The notes below the pieces were generated by a model that did not search any database, had not been told where the DNA came from, and was given only the letters and a program-made list of their open reading frames with translations. Both the position numbers and the translations under genes were made by a program. A stretch of 64,000 bases of DNA from JANPPS01 sp043758105 (GTDB taxonomy: Bacteria > Pseudomonadota > Alphaproteobacteria > Acetobacterales > Acetobacteraceae): NCBI GenBank assembly GCA_043758105.1, contig JAYVOF010000038.1, positions 5,800 to 69,799 on the forward strand, read 5' to 3'. Positions 1 to 8,677 of this stretch are shown here, piece after piece. Numbering within the stretch: position 1 is the stretch's first letter; the number at the start of each line of letters is the position of its first letter.

Positions 1-1
1 C

Positions 2-1408
2 AAGTGGATCGAGGCGGATAACGGTGCCACGCTCACCGTCCGCAACCCCGCCACCGGCGACATCATCGGCACCGTGCCCGCCCTGGGTGCGGCGGAAACG
101 CGGCGCGCGATCGAGGCGGCGCACCGGGCGCAGCCGGCGTGGCGGAACAGGCTGGCCAAGGAGCGGGCGGCCATTCTGCGCCGCCTGTTCAACCTCATGA
201 TCGAGAATACCGACGACCTCGCCCTCATCATGACCGCCGAGCAGGGCAAGCCGCTGGCGGAAAGCAAGGGTGAGATCGCCTATGCCGCGTCGTTCATCGA
301 GTGGTTCGCCGAGGAAGGTAAGCGCATCTATGGCGACATGGTGCCGCAAAACCAGCAGGGCCGCCGCATTCTGGTGATGAAGGAGCCCATCGGCGTGTTC
401 GCTGCCATCACGCCGTGGAACTTCCCGGCGGCGATGATCACGCGCAAAGCCGGGCCGGGCTGGGCGGCGGGCTGCACCGGGGTGATCCGGCCCGCGAGCC
501 AGACGCCGTTTTCCGCGCTGGCCCTCGCCGTCTTGGCCGAGCGCGCGGGCATGCCGGCCGGGGTGTGCAACGTCATCACCGGGCCATCGGGGCCGGTGGG
601 CGGTGAGCTCACGTCCAATCCGCTGGTGCGGAAGCTCACGTTTACGGGCTCCACCGAGGTCGGGGTCAAGCTGCTGGCGCAGATCGCGCCCACAGTGAAG
701 AAGGCCAGCATGGAGCTGGGCGGCAACGCGCCGTTCATCGTGTTCGATGACGCGGATTTGGACCAGGCGGTGATCGGGGCCATGGCCAGCAAGTTCAGGA
801 ACGCCGGGCAGACCTGCGTGTGCGCGAACCGGTTGCTGGTTCAGGCCGGCGTGTATGAGGCGTTCACGGCCAAGCTGAAAGTCGCCGTCGCTGCCTTGCG
901 CGTCGGCAACGGCATGGAGCCCGGCGTCACCCAAGGGCCCATGATCAACCAGGACGCGGTCGCGAAGGTCGAGGCGCATATCTCGGACGCGCTCGCACGC
1001 GGCGCGCATGTGGCCCTGGGCGGCAAGCGGCACGCGCTGGGCGGCAATTTCTTCGAGCCGACCATCCTCACCGACGTGCCACGGACCGCGGATATTTTTC
1101 GGGAGGAGACGTTCGGCCCCGCCGCCGCGCTGTTTCGCTTCGAGACCGAGGCGGAGGCGATCGAGATGGCCAACGACACCGAATTCGGCCTTGCCGCGTA
1201 TTTCTACAGCCGGGACGTGGGCCGCATCTTCCGCGTGGCGGAAGCGCTGGAATACGGCATCGTTGGCGTGAACGAGGGCATCATCAGCACCGAGGTGGCC
1301 CCCTTCGGCGGGGTAAAATCTTCCGGCCTCGGACGGGAGGGCGGTAAATACGGCATCGAGGACTATCTCGAGATCAAATATGTGGCCCTAGGAGGCATCG
1401 GCGCGTGA
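2..1408 (+). CDS. gabD: NAD(P)-dependent succinate-semialdehyde dehydrogenase, 5'-truncated by window edge
   Basis: Oxidises succinate semialdehyde to succinate, the last step of GABA breakdown. The frame is open to the first base, so the true start lies upstream; 468 residues are visible and probably 10-20 are missing. An in-frame GTG at 74 is not the likely start because the residues before it match the family (RNPATGDIIGTV). Visible aldehyde dehydrogenase motifs are ITPWNFP, FTGSTEVG, the general-base glutamate in MELGGN, and the catalytic cysteine in GQTCVCANR (codon 815-817). The usual Lys-Pro-Ala cofactor motif reads Arg-Pro-Ala (codon 488-490). The stop overlaps the gor start as GTGA, so the two are probably cotranslated. 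The family is certain; the substrate is inferred from close resemblance to GabD. Confidence 0.88.
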   Translation, partial: KWIEADNGATLTVRNPATGDIIGTVPALGAAETRRAIEAAHRAQPAWRNRLAKERAAILRRLFNLMIENTDDLALIMTAEQGKPLAESKGEIAYAASFIEWFAEEGKRIYGDMVPQNQQGRRILVMKEPIGVFAAITPWNFPAAMITRKAGPGWAAGCTGVIRPASQTPFSALALAVLAERAGMPAGVCNVITGPSGPVGGELTSNPLVRKLTFTGSTEVGVKLLAQIAPTVKKASMELGGNAPFIVFDDADLDQAVIGAMASKFRNAGQTCVCANRLLVQAGVYEAFTAKLKVAVAALRVGNGMEPGVTQGPMINQDAVAKVEAHISDALARGAHVALGGKRHALGGNFFEPTILTDVPRTADIFREETFGPAAALFRFETEAEAIEMANDTEFGLAAYFYSRDVGRIFRVAEALEYGIVGVNEGIISTEVAPFGGVKSSGLGREGGKYGIEDYLEIKYVALGGIGA

Positions 1409-2784
1409 CGTATGACTATGATCTGTTCGTGATCGGTGGCGGCTCCGGGGGCGTCCGGTGCGCCCGGATTGCCGCCGGGCACGGGGCGCGGGTGGGTATT
1501 GCCGAGAATGCGCAATGGGGCGGCACCTGCGTGAACCTCGGCTGCGTGCCGAAGAAGATGATGGTGCAGGCGGCAGAGTATGGCCGGCTGGCGGAGGATT
1601 CACGCGGTTTCGGCTGGAATACCGTGCCCGGCGCGCACGACTGGTCGGCGCTGATTGCCACCAAGGACGCCGACCTTGCCCGCCTCCGCGGCACCTATCA
1701 CAGCCTGCTGGCCGGTAGCGGCGTGGTGATGCACGAAGCCCGCGCCAGGTTTACCGGGCCGCATACGTTGGATGTCGGCGGCTCGGTGGTCACCGCCGAA
1801 CGCATCGTCATCGCCACTGGAGGCACCCCGCTGATCCAGCCGCCGATCGAGGGCATGGAGCTCGGCATCGTCTCGGACCAGGCGTTCTCGCTACCAGCAT
1901 TGCCCAAGCGCGTGCTGATGGTCGGCGGCGGCTATATCGGCATCGAGTTCGCTGGCATTTTCCATGGCTTGGGTGCGGCGGTGGACGTGGTCTATCGCCA
2001 GCCCTTGCCCCTGCGCGGCTTCGACGAGGAAATCCGTCAGGCCCTGGCCGATTCGATGGTCGCGGACGGAGTGCGTCTCCATTGCAGCCAGACGGTGCAC
2101 AAGATCACCGCCCGAGGCGACGCGCGGCACGTGATCCTGACCAATGGCCACGAGCTGGAGGTGGATTTGGTGTTCTTCGCCGTCGGCCGCGCGCCAAAGA
2201 CCGCCGGCCTCGGCCTCGAGCACGCCGGGGTGAAGACGGACGCAAAGGGGGCGGTGGTGGTGGATACGGAGTTCACGACGAGCGCCGCGCATATCTTCGC
2301 CATCGGCGATGTATCCAACAAGCTGAACCTCACCCCGGTCGCGATCGCCGAGGGCCACCATCTGGCGGACCGGCTGTATGGTCCCGGGCGTCCCCGGACC
2401 TGGCAAATGAACCCGGTCGCCACCGCCGTGTTCAGCAACCCGCCCATCGCCACCATCGGCCTCACCGAAACGGAGGCCGCACTGCGGGGACCCACGGACA
2501 TTTACACCGCTCATTTCAAGCCGATGCGCCACGTCCTGTCCGGCCGCAACCGCCGCACGTTCATAAAGATGGTGGTGGACCAGGCCAGCCAGCGCGTGCT
2601 GGGCGTACACCTGCTGGGCGACGACGTGCCGGAGATGATGCAGGGCATCGGCGTGGCGCTGACCGCCGGTGCCACGAAACAGGATTTCGACCGCACCATC
2701 GGCATCCATCCCACGAGTGCGGAGGAGTTCGTCACCCTGCGCACCCGCACACGCGAGGTGGGCCTGGCGCAGGCGGCGGAGTAA
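1405..2784 (+). CDS. gor: Glutathione-disulfide reductase
   Basis: A 459-residue NADPH-dependent flavoprotein that reduces glutathione disulfide in the cytoplasm. The N-terminal FAD motif GGGSGG is followed by the redox-active disulfide GTCVNLGCVPKK (Cys42 and Cys47). A second Rossmann motif, GGGYIGIEF, lies near residue 172. The YRQPLPLRGFD segment carries the two arginines typical of the NADPH-specific glutathione reductase class. The C-terminal HPTSAEEF supplies the catalytic His-Glu pair of the partner subunit. Length is normal. The GTG start overlaps the gabD stop by 4 nt. Confidence 0.94.
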   Translation: MTYDYDLFVIGGGSGGVRCARIAAGHGARVGIAENAQWGGTCVNLGCVPKKMMVQAAEYGRLAEDSRGFGWNTVPGAHDWSALIATKDADLARLRGTYHSLLAGSGVVMHEARARFTGPHTLDVGGSVVTAERIVIATGGTPLIQPPIEGMELGIVSDQAFSLPALPKRVLMVGGGYIGIEFAGIFHGLGAAVDVVYRQPLPLRGFDEEIRQALADSMVADGVRLHCSQTVHKITARGDARHVILTNGHELEVDLVFFAVGRAPKTAGLGLEHAGVKTDAKGAVVVDTEFTTSAAHIFAIGDVSNKLNLTPVAIAEGHHLADRLYGPGRPRTWQMNPVATAVFSNPPIATIGLTETEAALRGPTDIYTAHFKPMRHVLSGRNRRTFIKMVVDQASQRVLGVHLLGDDVPEMMQGIGVALTAGATKQDFDRTIGIHPTSAEEFVTLRTRTREVGLAQAAE

Positions 2785-2788
2785 CCTC

Positions 2789-2809
2789 CTTCCCCCTCTC
2801 CCTCCGGGC
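2789..2809. repeat. Partial copy of the GAGAGGG palindromic repeat
   Basis: A CT-rich arm (TTCCCCCTCTCCCTCCGGG) matches one half of the palindrome found complete at 16196, 35589 and 36163. It stops a few bases before the insertion sequence. A similar fragment (GGGAGAGGGGCGGGG) follows the other IS end near 4235, so the IS may have split one copy. Confidence 0.6.
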
Positions 2810-2814
2810 TAGCG

Positions 2815-4187
2815 GATTCACACATCAATGAGTGAGCCCCAAAACGGAGCGGGATCGTCTGCCGGCTTGGAATTCGAGCCATCCAGCCAGCATCACAGCT
2901 GGGCCGGGTTTGCCATAATAGCCGGTCCAGCCTCCAAGCCGTGCGCAAACCCAGCTCGCATAGGCCAGCGATCCTTTGGGATGAGGGTTCTTTTGCCGCG
3001 CAGTCTTGCCCTCCAGATGGGCTGTGTAGGCTTCAAGCAAGGGCAGGTCCTCGGGTTCGAACACGTCTGTGCACGGGCGCAACACGGGTTGGTCGCCGTC
3101 ACGGGCATGGACCAGCTGCTGCACCGTGACAGCCGCCACCAGCGCCGCCGTCACCAGCTTCTCGCGCGGGGGCGGTTCTTCGATACGAATACCCTCAATA
3201 TCAAAGCCTTGCGTCTTCATCGTGCGAAACAGCTGCTCGATCCCCCAGCGCTTGCGATACTGATCAACCACCCGCCACGCCTCAACCGGGTCATCGACGG
3301 CCTGGGTCGTCAGCAGCCGCCAATGCACCGCCGGCTGGCCCGGCACCGGGCTGGTTTCGCAGACATCGATCACCTGAACCTGCACCGATGCCGCAAGCCC
3401 GGTGCGCACGCCGGCCTTGGGCCGGGCCAGGTTCATGGTGGCGAAGCGCAGCGCAAGCGTCGCCGTCCGGCGGGGGCGGCCCGGGCGTGCGGGCAGATCG
3501 AGCGTCGCGCGCCCGGCCTCCGGCAGCGCATCGAGGCGCCCGAACAGCGTGCCGCCATCGTCCAGGCTACGGTCTTGCGCGGCGCGCACCAGCAAATCCG
3601 CCCCATCGGGACGCAGTGCGAACGCCTCGAAAATATCGCTCTCGCGGTCAGCAACCACCGTCAGGCCTTCGGCCTCTGCACAGACCGTGGCGGCCTGATC
3701 GGCGCCTTGCAGCCAGCGAAAGCTCTCTTTCTCCTCGATCGCGGTGTCGCGCCGGGTCGCCCTGCGCCCGGCGTCGCGCTGCAGAAATTGGGCGTCGATC
3801 AGGCCAAGCAGCGTGCCGTCGCCGGCGTCCACGGCAATGACAACATGCAGGTAATGCCCGCCGCCGCCTTCAGGCCGGATGACGGTGGTGTCCTGGATCG
3901 CCAACACAGGGCGGCCCTTGCAGCGCAGGGCTGTGCGCGCAGCCTGCTCGGCGACCATCTCCTCGATTGTAACGGCAGGGTTGCGCAAAAACCGGCTCAG
4001 CCGAACTTCACCCGCCCGAGTGCCACCCAGCCGCCGGACGCGCACGCCACGGCCGCCGACAGCGAAAAGACGGCCCAGAAGAAAGGCCCCCTTTTTCCAG
4101 GCGGCGGTCCCCAAACCGCCCCAGCGACAGCTCCATCGATATGATCCGTCATGATAGTGGAAGCGGATCCAATGATCACAGAGAATC
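2815..4187 (-). mobile_element. IS4-family (Tn5-like) insertion sequence
   Basis: About 1.37 kb holding a single transposase gene. The ends are set by a weak inverted repeat: GATTCACACATCAATG at the left against GATTCTCTGTGATCATT read inward from the right. I see no convincing target duplication next to these ends, so the exact limits are uncertain. The flanks carry pieces of the GAGAGGG palindromic repeat. Confidence 0.65.
2825..4114 (-). CDS. IS4-family transposase, N-terminus probably frameshifted
   Basis: DDE transposase of the IS4/Tn5 type that would cut and paste the surrounding IS. The first catalytic Asp is in LAIQDTTVI and the second in TVVADRESD. The Y-R-E signature is YRKRWGIEQLFRTMK near residue 305. 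The C-terminal part resembles the Tn5 dimerisation region. The normal start region is out of frame: an ATG at 4136 begins MELSLGRFGDRRLEK, the usual LGDRRL-type start of the family, but a 1-nt shift at the homopolymer 4087-4096 (five C then five T on the plus strand) is needed to join it to this frame. The copy is either inactive or relies on slippage. Confidence 0.8.
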   Translation of the reverse strand: MGTAAWKKGAFLLGRLFAVGGRGVRVRRLGGTRAGEVRLSRFLRNPAVTIEEMVAEQAARTALRCKGRPVLAIQDTTVIRPEGGGGHYLHVVIAVDAGDGTLLGLIDAQFLQRDAGRRATRRDTAIEEKESFRWLQGADQAATVCAEAEGLTVVADRESDIFEAFALRPDGADLLVRAAQDRSLDDGGTLFGRLDALPEAGRATLDLPARPGRPRRTATLALRFATMNLARPKAGVRTGLAASVQVQVIDVCETSPVPGQPAVHWRLLTTQAVDDPVEAWRVVDQYRKRWGIEQLFRTMKTQGFDIEGIRIEEPPPREKLVTAALVAAVTVQQLVHARDGDQPVLRPCTDVFEPEDLPLLEAYTAHLEGKTARQKNPHPKGSLAYASWVCARLGGWTGYYGKPGPAVMLAGWLEFQAGRRSRSVLGLTH

Positions 4188-4328
4188 AGACCTTTGAGCC
4201 CGGTTCAAGGACGATGTGTGCATGCAGTAGCCCGAAGGGAGAGGGGCGGGGCGACGGAGACGACAGGCACCAAACTTGGTCAGTGTATCACCCTAGCAGT
4301 CACTCCGGCGGAGGAAAGCGCCGGTTGT

Positions 4329-4373
4329 TTCCCTCACCCTCCCCCTCTCCCGAGGGGAGAGGGGGAGGTAAGG
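4329..4373. repeat. GAGAGGG-type palindromic repeat downstream of ppa
   Basis: Two arms, CCTCCCCCTCTCCC and GGGGAGAGGGGGAGG, form a strong hairpin directly after the ppa stop, where it could end transcription. It is one member of a family dispersed through this window. Confidence 0.75.
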
Positions 4374-4374
4374 G

Positions 4375-4896
4375 CTACTTCGCCGCGGCGATTGCCTTAA
4401 TAATGACGGCTTCGGCGGCGGCTTTGTCCATCCAGCCGGTGACCTTTACCCATTTGCCGGGCTCGAGGTCCTTGTAACGGGTAAAGAAATGCTCGATCGC
4501 CTGGCGGGTGATGAGCGGCAGGTCTTCGATCTTGTGCACGTCGGTGTACATCGTGTGGATCTTGTCATGCGGCACACAGATGATTTTTTCGTCCTGGCCG
4601 CTTTCGTCTTCCATTTGCAGCATGCCGATCGGGCGGCAGCGGATCACGGCGCCGGGGACCATCGGCGCCGGGGCCAGCACCAGCGCGTCCGCCGGGTCAC
4701 CGTCATCGGCCAGGGTGCCGGGGATGAAGCCGTAAGCGGCCGGGTAGGCCATGGGGGTGAACAGGAAGCGGTCCACGAAGATGGCACCGCTGGCCTTATC
4801 GACCTCGTATTTTACTTGGGACCCTTGCGGAATCTCGATCACCACGTTGATGTCGTGCGGCGCGTCTTTGCCGGTGGGGATTTTCGAGATGTCCAT
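4375..4896 (-). CDS. ppa: Inorganic pyrophosphatase
   Basis: A 173-residue soluble family I pyrophosphatase that hydrolyses PPi to phosphate and so pulls biosynthetic reactions forward. The active-site signature with three metal-binding aspartates reads DDGDPADALVL near residue 64. YEVDKASG and FLFTPMAYPAAYGFIP are further family motifs. Length is normal. It stands alone, facing left, with a palindromic repeat at its 3' end. Confidence 0.95.
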   Translation of the reverse strand: MDISKIPTGKDAPHDINVVIEIPQGSQVKYEVDKASGAIFVDRFLFTPMAYPAAYGFIPGTLADDGDPADALVLAPAPMVPGAVIRCRPIGMLQMEDESGQDEKIICVPHDKIHTMYTDVHKIEDLPLITRQAIEHFFTRYKDLEPGKWVKVTGWMDKAAAEAVIIKAIAAAK

Positions 4897-4985
4897 CGGG
4901 TGTATCCTGTGTTGCGGGCCGGACCATACTCAGACGCGCCGGGCTTGCCAATTCGGCCCCGGTGCGGGCATTGAAGTCCGCGCAC

Positions 4986-5059
4986 GCGCCTGTAGCTCAG
5001 TTGGTTAGAGCGGGCCGCTCATAACGGCTTGGTCGCAGGTTCGAGTCCTGCCGGGCGCA
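4986..5059 (+). tRNA. tRNA with CAU anticodon (Ile2 or elongator Met)
   Basis: A complete cloverleaf of 74 nt. Acceptor arms are GCGCCTG and CGGGCGC with discriminator A, the D-stem is GCTC/GAGC, the anticodon stem is GGCCG/CGGCT, and the T-arm is GCAGG-TTCGAGT-CCTGC. The anticodon CAT is at 5020-5022. No CCA is encoded. CAU reads Met, or Ile AUA if the C34 is lysidine-modified; the stem and variable loop (CTCATAA ... TTGGTCG) look closer to the Ile2 type, but this is not settled. It is not an initiator tRNA because the first pair is G-C. Confidence 0.93.
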
Positions 5060-5086
5060 GCGTTTTTCCTTGGAGGAGCCTTCCAC

Positions 5087-6766
5087 ATGGCCGCGTATCA
5101 GTATGTTTATGTGATGAAGGACGTGACCAAGGCCTTCCCGGGCGGGCGCGAGGTGTTCAAGGGCATCACCCTGTCCTTCCTGCCCGGCGTCAAAATCGGC
5201 ATCTTGGGCGTGAACGGCGCGGGTAAATCGACCCTGCTGAAGATCATGGCTGGGATCGAGAAGGAATTCGGCGGCGAAGCCTGGGCGGCCGAAGGCGTCC
5301 GGATCGGCTATCTCGAGCAGGAGCCGCGGCTCGATGATGACAAGACGGTGGCCGAAAACGTCCTGAAGGCGTTCGGCAAGCTCACCGCGGCACTCGCGCG
5401 ATTCAACGCCATCAGCGAGGAATTCGCCGAGCCGATGGAAGAGGAGCAGATGAACACGCTGCTGGCCGAGCAGGCGGAGCTGCAGGAGCTGATCGATGCC
5501 GAGGATGGCTGGGATCTGGACCGGCGGATCGAGATTGCGCTGGATGCGCTCCGCTGCCCGCCGCCGGACACGCCGGTGCTGAAACTGTCGGGCGGCGAGC
5601 GGCGCCGGGTGGCGCTGTGCCGGTTGTTGCTGGAAAAGCCGGATTTGCTGTTGCTGGACGAGCCGACGAACCATTTAGACGCCGAAAGCGTGGCGTGGCT
5701 CGAAAAGACGCTGCGGGACTTCGCCGGCACGGTCATGATCATCACGCATGACCGGTATTTCCTCGACAACGTAACCAACTGGATTTTGGAGATCGAGCGG
5801 GGCCGCGGTTATCCATTCGAGGGCAATTACTCGTCCTGGCTGGCGCAGAAGCGGAAGCGGTTGCAGCAGGAGGAGAAGGAGGAGAGCTCCCGGCAGCGGG
5901 CCTTGGCGGCCGAGGAAGAGTGGATCCAGTCGAGCCCGCGGGCGCGGCAGACCAAAAGCCGGGCGCGGATCGCGAAATACGAGGAGATGCAGGCCAAGTC
6001 GCAGGAAATGCAGACGGGCGTGGCCGAGATCGTCATTCCGCCCGGTCCGCGTCTGGGAAGTTTGGTGATTCAGGCCGACAAGGTCCGGAAAGTATTCGGC
6101 AACCGGCTGTTGATCGACGATCTAGACTTCAAGTTGCCACCGGGTGGGATCGTGGGGGTCATCGGGCCGAACGGCGCGGGTAAGACGACACTGTTCCGGA
6201 TGATCACCGGGCAGGAGCAGCCGGATGGTGGTGAGCTGAAGGTCGGTGACACGGTGAAACTCGGCTATGTCGATCAGTCGCGTGACAGTTTGGATGCCAC
6301 CAAATCGGTGTGGGAGGAGATCAGCGGCGGCACGGACGTGATCCATCTCGGTAAGCGGACGGTGCCGTCCCGGGCCTATGTGGGCGCGTTCAACTTCAAG
6401 GGCTCGGACCAGCAGAAAAAGGTTGGCATTTTGTCGGGCGGTGAGCGGAACCGGGTGCATTTGGCCAAGATGTTGAAGTCGGAGAGCAACGTGATCCTGT
6501 TGGATGAACCGACCAACGACCTCGATGTCGATACGTTGCGGGCGCTGGAAGAGGCGCTGGAGGAGTTCGCCGGGTGTGCTGTGATCATCAGCCATGACCG
6601 CTGGTTCCTGGACCGGTTGGCCACACACATCCTCGCCTTCGAGGGCGACAGCCACGTCGAGTGGTTCGAGGGCAATTTCCAGGCGTATGAAGAGGATAAG
6701 CGACGTCGATTGGGTGACGCCGCGGTGGAGCCGCACAGGATCAAATACCGGCCCCTCGCCCGCTGA
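5087..6766 (+). CDS. ettA: Energy-dependent translational throttle protein EttA (ABC-F)
   Basis: A 559-residue soluble ABC-F ATPase that binds the ribosomal E site and gates the first elongation steps according to ATP level. It has two ATP-binding domains: GVNGAGKST, LSGGERRRVAL and LLLLDEPTNHLD in the first; GPNGAGKTT, LSGGERNRVHLA and ILLDEPTNDLD in the second. There are no membrane segments. The length and the MAAYQYVYVMKDVTK start are typical of EttA. A good ribosome site (TTGGAGGAG) precedes the ATG. It lies 27 nt after the tRNA. Confidence 0.94.
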   Translation: MAAYQYVYVMKDVTKAFPGGREVFKGITLSFLPGVKIGILGVNGAGKSTLLKIMAGIEKEFGGEAWAAEGVRIGYLEQEPRLDDDKTVAENVLKAFGKLTAALARFNAISEEFAEPMEEEQMNTLLAEQAELQELIDAEDGWDLDRRIEIALDALRCPPPDTPVLKLSGGERRRVALCRLLLEKPDLLLLDEPTNHLDAESVAWLEKTLRDFAGTVMIITHDRYFLDNVTNWILEIERGRGYPFEGNYSSWLAQKRKRLQQEEKEESSRQRALAAEEEWIQSSPRARQTKSRARIAKYEEMQAKSQEMQTGVAEIVIPPGPRLGSLVIQADKVRKVFGNRLLIDDLDFKLPPGGIVGVIGPNGAGKTTLFRMITGQEQPDGGELKVGDTVKLGYVDQSRDSLDATKSVWEEISGGTDVIHLGKRTVPSRAYVGAFNFKGSDQQKKVGILSGGERNRVHLAKMLKSESNVILLDEPTNDLDVDTLRALEEALEEFAGCAVIISHDRWFLDRLATHILAFEGDSHVEWFEGNFQAYEEDKRRRLGDAAVEPHRIKYRPLAR

Positions 6767-6775
6767 GGCTCGGCC

Positions 6776-7312
6776 ATGAACCCGGCCTGGGAGATCCAGA
6801 CCGGGCGGCTGCGGCTGATCCCGGTGAACTGGCAGGACCTGCCGGACCTCGTGTCATTGAAGGGTGACCCGGGCGTGTATGCGCAGATGCTGGGGGGCGT
6901 CGCCGGGCCGCAACGCGTGGCGGAGGAGCTGGCACGGGACACGAGTTTCTGGGCGGCGCGCGGTGTGGGCATGTGGATGGTGCGGGAGGGTGGTGCGGCT
7001 GTGGGCCTCACCGGCATCCATGACCGGCCCGACGGACGGGGGCTCGCGTTGCGATTTGCGTTTCGTCCGGAGGCGCGCGGCAAGGGGTTGGGGCGGGAGG
7101 CGGCGGGCGCTGGCCTGCGGTTTGCGCATGACCGGGCCGGCCTTGCCCGGGTGATCGCGGTCGCCCGCCAGGGGAACATCGCGTCCCGCACCCTCCTGGG
7201 GTCGATCGGGATGCGATCGTTTGAAACCTTTTTACGCGATGGCGAGCAAGTTCACGTTTACGAGAGCTGTGCGCCCACCATCAGCTCGCCAATTGACGCT
7301 TCATGGCGGTGA
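6776..7312 (+). CDS. GNAT-family N-acetyltransferase (RimJ-like)
   Basis: A 178-residue acetyl-CoA-dependent acetyltransferase of the subgroup that starts with TGRLRLIPV. The acetyl-CoA pyrophosphate loop is RPEARGKGLGREA near residue 97, followed by NIASRTLLGSIGM near the C-terminus. The substrate cannot be told from sequence. It begins 9 nt after ettA and is probably cotranscribed. Its last 32 nt overlap the 3' end of convergent mlaC. Confidence 0.82.
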   Translation: MNPAWEIQTGRLRLIPVNWQDLPDLVSLKGDPGVYAQMLGGVAGPQRVAEELARDTSFWAARGVGMWMVREGGAAVGLTGIHDRPDGRGLALRFAFRPEARGKGLGREAAGAGLRFAHDRAGLARVIAVARQGNIASRTLLGSIGMRSFETFLRDGEQVHVYESCAPTISSPIDASWR

Positions 7313-7877
7313 TCAGAGCGTCCACATTACCCCCGTTCTGCGACAGGTACGAGGCATAGTCGTTACGCTGCGTGAGCCGTAGGCTGGTGCCTTCGGCCTT
7401 CACATCGATGATCTTCGGCTGACCGCCGGCAGAGTTCACCACCCATTGCACGTTATTCGGCTGCTGATTGGGCCGTTGAATGAGCGTGCCGACCAGCGCG
7501 CCCTCCTCACTCTGCGTCGTTGTGGTGGGCTTGAATGTGACGCCCTCATACTGGCCGATTTTTCCGAAGATATTGTTCAGCAGAACCTGGTGAAATAGCC
7601 TGGTATATTCCTGGACCTGCTGCGGCGTCGCGGTCCGGCTAAACCGGCCAAGGCAGAAGCGGGCGATCCCGTCCACGTCCACGTCTTTCTCGATGAGCGG
7701 GACCAAACGCTGCTTCTTGTCCTCATACGCGCCCGGCGAATTCACGATTTGCGTCAGCGAATTTCCCAAACTGACCACGAACGATGTGGCGTCAAACGAT
7801 TGAGCCCACGCGCGAGGCACCACGAATGCGGTGGCGGCTGCGGCGGTCAAGGTGAGCAGGTGGCGGCGTGTGAGCAT
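7281..7877 (-). CDS. mlaC: Phospholipid-binding periplasmic protein MlaC
   Basis: A 198-residue member of the MlaC/Ttg2D family, which ferries phospholipids between the outer-membrane MlaA complex and the inner-membrane MlaFEDB transporter. A signal peptide is visible (MLTRRHLLTLTAAAATAFVV..AWAQ, cleavage near residue 25); the RR pair could allow Tat export but the motif is weak. The domain is typical (DVDGIARFCLGRFSR, RNDYASYLSQNGGNVDALI). It is 9 nt downstream of mlaA, so the two form an operon; mlaFED are not in this window. Confidence 0.92.
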   Translation of the reverse strand: MLTRRHLLTLTAAAATAFVVPRAWAQSFDATSFVVSLGNSLTQIVNSPGAYEDKKQRLVPLIEKDVDVDGIARFCLGRFSRTATPQQVQEYTRLFHQVLLNNIFGKIGQYEGVTFKPTTTTQSEEGALVGTLIQRPNQQPNNVQWVVNSAGGQPKIIDVKAEGTSLRLTQRNDYASYLSQNGGNVDALITAMKRQLAS

Positions 7878-7886
7878 CGGTAAGCC

Positions 7887-8642
7887 TCAGTGATTGAACC
7901 AAGCGGGGATTGTCGCCTTTTCATCGGCGCGGGTGGTGGCGATATCCGCGCTCCGGTTTTGACGATAGAGGCTGCGGAAAGTTGCGTATGGGTCTAGCGC
8001 AGCTTTTTTAACCTGTTCGACCGGGTCCAGCAGGCGCTCCCGGGAATCCACCAAACCGACGCCGAAGCGGGAATACTCCAAGGTCTTGACGCCGCCGAAC
8101 GACGCGTACGTCAAGGGATCGAGCCCGAAATTCGCGACGAAGCCAGCGGCATCCCGCGGATTGGAGGGGCCGAACAGCGGCAGGAACAGGAACGGCCCAT
8201 CCCCCACGCCCCACAACGCCATGGTCACGCCGAAATCCGTCTCGTGTTGCTTATACCCCAGGTCGCTCGCGATATCGAATAGCCCGCCGACGCCGGCCGT
8301 GCTGTTGATCAAGAACCGCATCAGCGTCGTGCCCGCCCGGCGCGGCTTGGTCTGCAGCACGTCATTGGCGAACACCGCCGGGCTCGAGATATTGGCCAGC
8401 ACGTTGTGGATCGGCCGGCGCACCCCGCCGGGCACCACGTCGCGATACCCGCGGGCAACCGGGGCGAAAATGTAGGTGTCGAGCCCATCATTGATCCGGT
8501 AAAACACCCGGTTCGCCGGCTCGATCGGGTCATTATTGGCCTGGAATTCCGCCATCGCGTCCGGGTCACTCGCGGGCGGGCGGGTGGCGCAGGCGGACAG
8601 CATCAGCGCCGCGGTAAGGGCCAGCATAGGGCGAAACAGCAT
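7887..8642 (-). CDS. mlaA: Outer-membrane lipoprotein MlaA (VacJ)
   Basis: A 251-residue lipoprotein that removes misplaced phospholipids from the outer leaflet of the outer membrane. The signal peptide ends in the lipobox LSAC (Cys18). Family motifs are DPIEPANRVFYRIND, PRRAGTTLMRFLINSTAGVGG and DFGVTMALWGVGDGPFLFLP. It is the first gene of the mlaA-mlaC pair and is transcribed divergently from metF. Confidence 0.94.
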   Translation of the reverse strand: MLFRPMLALTAALMLSACATRPPASDPDAMAEFQANNDPIEPANRVFYRINDGLDTYIFAPVARGYRDVVPGGVRRPIHNVLANISSPAVFANDVLQTKPRRAGTTLMRFLINSTAGVGGLFDIASDLGYKQHETDFGVTMALWGVGDGPFLFLPLFGPSNPRDAAGFVANFGLDPLTYASFGGVKTLEYSRFGVGLVDSRERLLDPVEQVKKAALDPYATFRSLYRQNRSADIATTRADEKATIPAWFNH

Positions 8643-8677
8643 CGAGCACCTTCACTCATTTTTAGCCGCAATCCCGG

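Noticed and set aside
1891..2709. Long open frame antisense to gor
   Set aside because: It mirrors the GC-rich third positions of gor, has no ribosome site or recognisable domain, and gor itself is fully conserved.
2828..4144. 438-codon plus-strand frame across the IS
   Set aside because: It is the antisense shadow of the transposase, with low-complexity composition and no known domain.
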